NCBI GenBank assembly: GCA_945870575.1
Contig: CAMBSK010000004.1
Location: 46,401 to 110,400, forward strand
Source: Bordetella parapertussis
GTDB lineage: Bacteria; Pseudomonadota; Gammaproteobacteria; Burkholderiales; Burkholderiaceae_C
Reading direction: 5' to 3'
Length of the DNA: 64,000 nt
Position numbers and translations under genes: made by a program. A model generated the notes under the pieces. It made no database searches. It was given only the letters and a program-made list of their open reading frames with translations, and was not told where the DNA came from. This document shows, piece after piece, positions 61,927-64,000 of this stretch. Position 1 is the stretch's first letter; each line of letters opens with the position of its first letter.

Positions 61927-62264
61927 TGACAACCATCAAAATACTTCCGCACGTCGAACTCTGCCCTGAAGGCAAAGAGATTCAAACCTTGCCGGGCAAC
62001 AGCATTTGCGAGGCCTTGCTGGACAACGGCATCAACATAGAGCACGCCTGCGACATGAGTTGCGCTTGCACCACCTGCCACGTCATCGTGCGCCAAGGCA
62101 TGGCCAGTTTGAACGAAGCATTGGAAGAGGAAGAAGATTTGCTGGACAAGGCGTGGGGCTTGGAGCCGAATTCGCGTCTGGGTTGCCAGGCGCTGGTCGC
62201 GCATCAAGACCTGGTGATTGAAATTCCGCGCTACACCATCAACCACGCCAAAGAAAACCATTAA
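61926..62264 (+). CDS. fdx: isc-type [2Fe-2S] ferredoxin
   Basis: This ferredoxin supplies electrons for cluster assembly. The 112-residue product has the adrenodoxin-type ligand set in EHACDMSCACTTCHVIV plus Cys in RLGCQALV. ATG at 61926 overlaps the hscA stop (TGATG). iscX, which often follows, is absent; dnaQ starts 5 nt later. Confidence 0.96.
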   Translation: MTTIKILPHVELCPEGKEIQTLPGNSICEALLDNGINIEHACDMSCACTTCHVIVRQGMASLNEALEEEEDLLDKAWGLEPNSRLGCQALVAHQDLVIEIPRYTINHAKENH

Positions 62265-62269
62265 GCAAT

Positions 62270-62971
62270 ATGCGTCAAATTGTTTTAGACACAGAAACCA
62301 CTGGTTTGTCACCGGAGGCGGGCGACCGCATCATTGAAATCGGTTGTGTGGAATTGCTCAACCGCAAGTTGACCGGCCATAACTTTCACCACTACCTGAA
62401 CCCGGACCGCGACATACACGAAGACGCGATGAAAGTGCACGGTATTAGCACTGATTTTTTGAGCGACAAGCCGCGATTTGAAAACATCGTGGAAGAATTT
62501 CTGGCGTATGTGCAAGGTGCGGAAATCGTTATTCATAACGCGCCGTTCGATGTCGGTTTTCTGAATGCCGAACTGCAACGCACAGGCAAGCCAGTATTTA
62601 AAGAACACGTCAACGGCGTGCTGGACACGTTGGCCATGGCCAAGGAGTTGTACCCCGGCAAGCGCAATTCATTGGATGCATTGTGCGAGCGACTGGGCGT
62701 GAGCAACGCGGCGCGCACGCTGCACGGCGGCCTGCTGGATGCGGAATTGCTGGCCGATGTGTACATCAACCTCACCCGCGGCCAAGACGCTTTGCTGATG
62801 GAGGGCGACGACCCCAAGCAAGCGGGGCAGGGCGCGGCCAAAGTGGATTACAGCCGTTTTAATTTGCCGGTGATCAATGCCACGGCAGAAGAAATGATGA
62901 GACATGAAAAATTGTTGGATGAGATAGACAAAGCCAGCAACGGCAAAACCGTCTGGCGGCAAGCGGCTTGA
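62270..62971 (+). CDS. dnaQ: DNA polymerase III epsilon subunit (3'-5' proofreading exonuclease)
   Basis: DnaQ proofreads chromosomal replication. The 233-residue product has the DEDDh exonuclease motifs: Exo I QIVLDTETTGLSPEAGDRII, Exo II IVIHNAPFDVGFLN and Exo III with the catalytic His and Asp in RTLHGGLLDAELLADVY. The C-terminal polymerase-binding segment is present. It is only 5 nt after fdx, so it is probably transcribed with the isc operon. Confidence 0.96.
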   Translation: MRQIVLDTETTGLSPEAGDRIIEIGCVELLNRKLTGHNFHHYLNPDRDIHEDAMKVHGISTDFLSDKPRFENIVEEFLAYVQGAEIVIHNAPFDVGFLNAELQRTGKPVFKEHVNGVLDTLAMAKELYPGKRNSLDALCERLGVSNAARTLHGGLLDAELLADVYINLTRGQDALLMEGDDPKQAGQGAAKVDYSRFNLPVINATAEEMMRHEKLLDEIDKASNGKTVWRQAA

Positions 62972-63018
62972 ATTTCATCCGCAGTGTGGCTGGCCTGCCT
63001 CCAAATTGCAGCGGGATT

Positions 63019-63049
63019 TGTGTCAAAATACATGGTTAACGGTTTTATA
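63019..63049 (+). promoter_or_regulatory. candidate tRNA promoter shared by the array units
   Basis: TGTGTCAAAATA at 63019-63030 lies 20 nt before the first tRNA half. The same 12 bases occur at 63610-63621, 22 nt before the full tRNA, and with one change near 63314-63325 before the second half. AAAATA may be a -10 element. The repetition shows that the duplicated unit includes the upstream control region. Confidence 0.4.
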
Positions 63050-63086
63050 GCGTGGTTAGCTCAGTGGTAGAGCATCGCCTTCACAC
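63050..63086 (+). pseudogene. 5' half of a tRNA-Val(CAC), cut in the anticodon loop (type A)
   Basis: GCGTGGT acceptor strand, TA, D arm GCTC/GAGC, anticodon 5' strand TCGCC and loop TTCACAC are present; then the tRNA stops. The expected GGCGA and an ACCACGC 3' acceptor strand are nowhere nearby. The acceptor sequence differs from the other two copies, so this is a different tRNA gene that has lost its 3' half. Confidence 0.85.
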
Positions 63087-63346
63087 TGCGTATATGCTGC
63101 ATTTGTTTTGCTAAAAAAATCAAAAAATTCTTGTTCAAAATCAAGCTGTTACAAGCTACAACAAGAATGAAAATGAGGAGCAAAGTAGTATAGTCGCACT
63201 ATACTACTTTCCTTAGATTTTTCAGTGTCTTTTCGTAGATTTTCAATGTGAATATTTGCTAAAGATATGATGTCATATATTGTGTTTTTAGAATAGAAAA
63301 ACACATTGCACTCTATGTCAAAATAGCAAACTGTTCTAAGAAATCT
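63050..63346 (+). repeat. tandem tRNA-half unit 1 (about 297 bp)
   Basis: The unit comprises a 37-nt tRNA 5' half and a 260-nt AT-rich spacer. By hand alignment the spacer is roughly 85-90% identical to that of unit 2. It encodes no protein. Nested inverted repeats: TTTTGCT/AGCAAAG (63106-63112, 63179-63185), ATTCTTGT/ACAAGAAT (63127-63134, 63161-63168) and a perfect 13-bp hairpin with loop CGC (63182-63210). Confidence 0.88.
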
Positions 63347-63383
63347 GGGTCGTTAACTCAGCGGTAGAGTGCCACCTTCACAC
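63347..63383 (+). pseudogene. 5' half of a tRNA-Val(CAC), cut in the anticodon loop (type B)
   Basis: These 37 nt (GGGTCGT acceptor strand to loop TTCACAC) are identical to the first 37 nt of the intact tRNA at 63643. The sequence departs exactly after the anticodon loop into TGCGTAAATG, the same junction as in unit 1. Confidence 0.9.
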
Positions 63384-63642
63384 TGCGTAAATGCCGCGTT
63401 TGCTTTGCTAAAAAATCAAAAAATTCTTGTTCAAAATCAAGCTGTTACAAGCTACTACAAGAATGAAAATGAGGGGCAAAGTAGTATAGTGTGACTATAC
63501 TACTCATCATAGATTTTTTGGTATCTTTTCGTAGATTTTCAATGTGAAAATTTGCGGAAGATGTGATGTCAAATTTTGTGTTTTCAAAATAGAAAAACAA
63601 AATGCACTCTGTGTCAAAATAGCAGACTGTTTTAAGAAATCT
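63347..63642 (+). repeat. tandem tRNA-half unit 2 (296 bp)
   Basis: The organisation matches unit 1. Inverted repeats are CTTTGCT/GGCAAAG (63403-63409, 63475-63481), ATTCTTGT/ACAAGAAT (63423-63430, 63457-63464) and AGTAGTATAGT-GTG-ACTATACTACT (63480-63504). Base changes relative to unit 1 fall mostly in loops or keep pairing as G-U. Confidence 0.9.
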
Positions 63643-63717
63643 GGGTCGTTAACTCAGCGGTAGAGTGCCACCTTCACACGGTGGAAGCCAGTGGTTCGAT
63701 CCCACTACGACCCACCA
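63643..63717 (+). tRNA. tRNA-Val(CAC)
   Basis: The 75-nt gene folds fully: acceptor GGGTCGT/ACGACCC, D arm ACTC/GAGT, anticodon arm CCACC-TTCACAC-GGTGG (anticodon CAC), five-base variable loop, T arm AGTGG-TTCGATC-CCACT, and encoded CCA. It is the terminal and only complete copy of the array and reads GUG codons. A terminator follows 10 nt later. Confidence 0.95.
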
Positions 63718-63727
63718 GATTTGAATC

Positions 63728-63758
63728 AAAGCACTGAAAAAAATCAGTGCTTTTTTTT
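63728..63758 (+). terminator. rho-independent terminator after tRNA-Val(CAC)
   Basis: AAAGCACTGA (63728-63737) pairs perfectly with TCAGTGCTTT (63744-63753) around a six-A loop, followed by a run of T to 63758. Confidence 0.92.
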
Positions 63759-64000
63759 CGTCTCAAGCGCCAGCAACTCGCTTGAAAAAAAGTATAAATT
63801 TTTAAGCCCTACAAGCCCAAAATCCGCTGCCCAGCTACTTAGCCCAGCCCTCATGCGTGAAAGTGCGCTGTAGGGCTTTTTTGACGTCCGCATGCGTTGC
63901 CCGATTGGGTCCTTCGTCCGTAAAAAATTGGGCTGCGAAAAATTATGGTGGAGTACTTGCCAAATCAGGGTGGTGATTTTTACCTAGTACCCCACGCAGC
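63759..64000. other. non-coding 3' edge with a long-range inverted repeat
   Basis: No supportable gene is seen. AAGCCCTACA (63804-63813) and TGTAGGGCTT (63869-63878) form a perfect 10-bp inverted repeat 55 nt apart, the second arm running into TTTTTT, so a terminator with an extended loop is possible. On the minus strand a short frame ends HADVKKALQRTFTHEGWAK near 63838 but is broken by a stop upstream; it may be a decayed gene end. Confidence 0.4.

Noticed and set aside
63050..63717. CRISPR array
   Set aside because: Only two ~297-bp units with homologous, not unique, spacers, no short repeat and no cas genes.
63691..63873. 60-codon plus-strand frame at the window end
   Set aside because: It begins inside the tRNA T arm and reads through the terminator; no ribosome-binding site.

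Overview
This window looks like a chromosomal segment of a betaproteobacterium, most likely order Burkholderiales. The evidence is the gene order (rpsB-tsf-pyrH-frr-cdsA-dxr-bamA-ompH-lpxD-fabZ-lpxA-lpxB-rnhB, carAB-greA, yhbY/rlmE-ftsH-folP-glmM, iscRSUA-hscBA-fdx), a polyhydroxybutyrate toolkit (phaR, hbdH, phaZ), and a methylmalonyl-CoA pathway of the Comamonadaceae type. I cannot name a genus. By eye GC is in the mid-50s percent, falling sharply in the last kilobase.

Layout. 1-5.0 kb: a probable mfd start, ispDF (isoprenoid precursors), an XRE regulator, 3-hydroxybutyrate dehydrogenase and relA. 5.1-11.5 kb: tRNA-Val(GAC), phaR-rimO, an antisense tRNA-Leu(CAG), rnr, an SDR and a dadA-like oxidase. 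11.7-24.8 kb: translation and envelope operons from rpsB to an rRNA methyltransferase. In this run uppS (normally between frr and cdsA) and rseP (normally between dxr and bamA) are both missing. 24.9-31.0 kb: carAB, greA, yhbY and rlmE. 31.2-37.9 kb: ftsH-folP-glmM-ppk1-sixA in one tight run. 38-39.2 kb: a small lipoprotein, a VOC protein, a secreted unknown and tRNA-Ser(GGA).

39.3-50.3 kb: a Lys/Orn/Arg decarboxylase followed by propionyl-CoA catabolism (mutase, MeaB, PccB, PccA, epimerase). Two toxin-antitoxin modules sit inside this locus: VapBC between the mutase and meaB, and a MazEF-like pair between pccA and the epimerase. 50.4-54.7 kb: RnfB-like ferredoxin, intracellular PHB depolymerase, a deleted dioxygenase pseudogene, a haloacid dehalogenase and an aromatic/aspartate aminotransferase. 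54.8-63.0 kb: uvrB, then the complete isc operon under a recognisable IscR site, then dnaQ.

The most unusual part is 63.05-63.72 kb. It is an AT-rich tandem array of two ~297-bp units. Each unit begins with the 5' half of a tRNA-Val(CAC) gene, cut exactly in the anticodon loop, and carries a ~260-bp non-coding spacer with nested, structure-conserving inverted repeats. The array ends in a full tRNA-Val(CAC) and a strong terminator. The first 5' half belongs to a different tRNA-Val whose 3' half is absent from the window.
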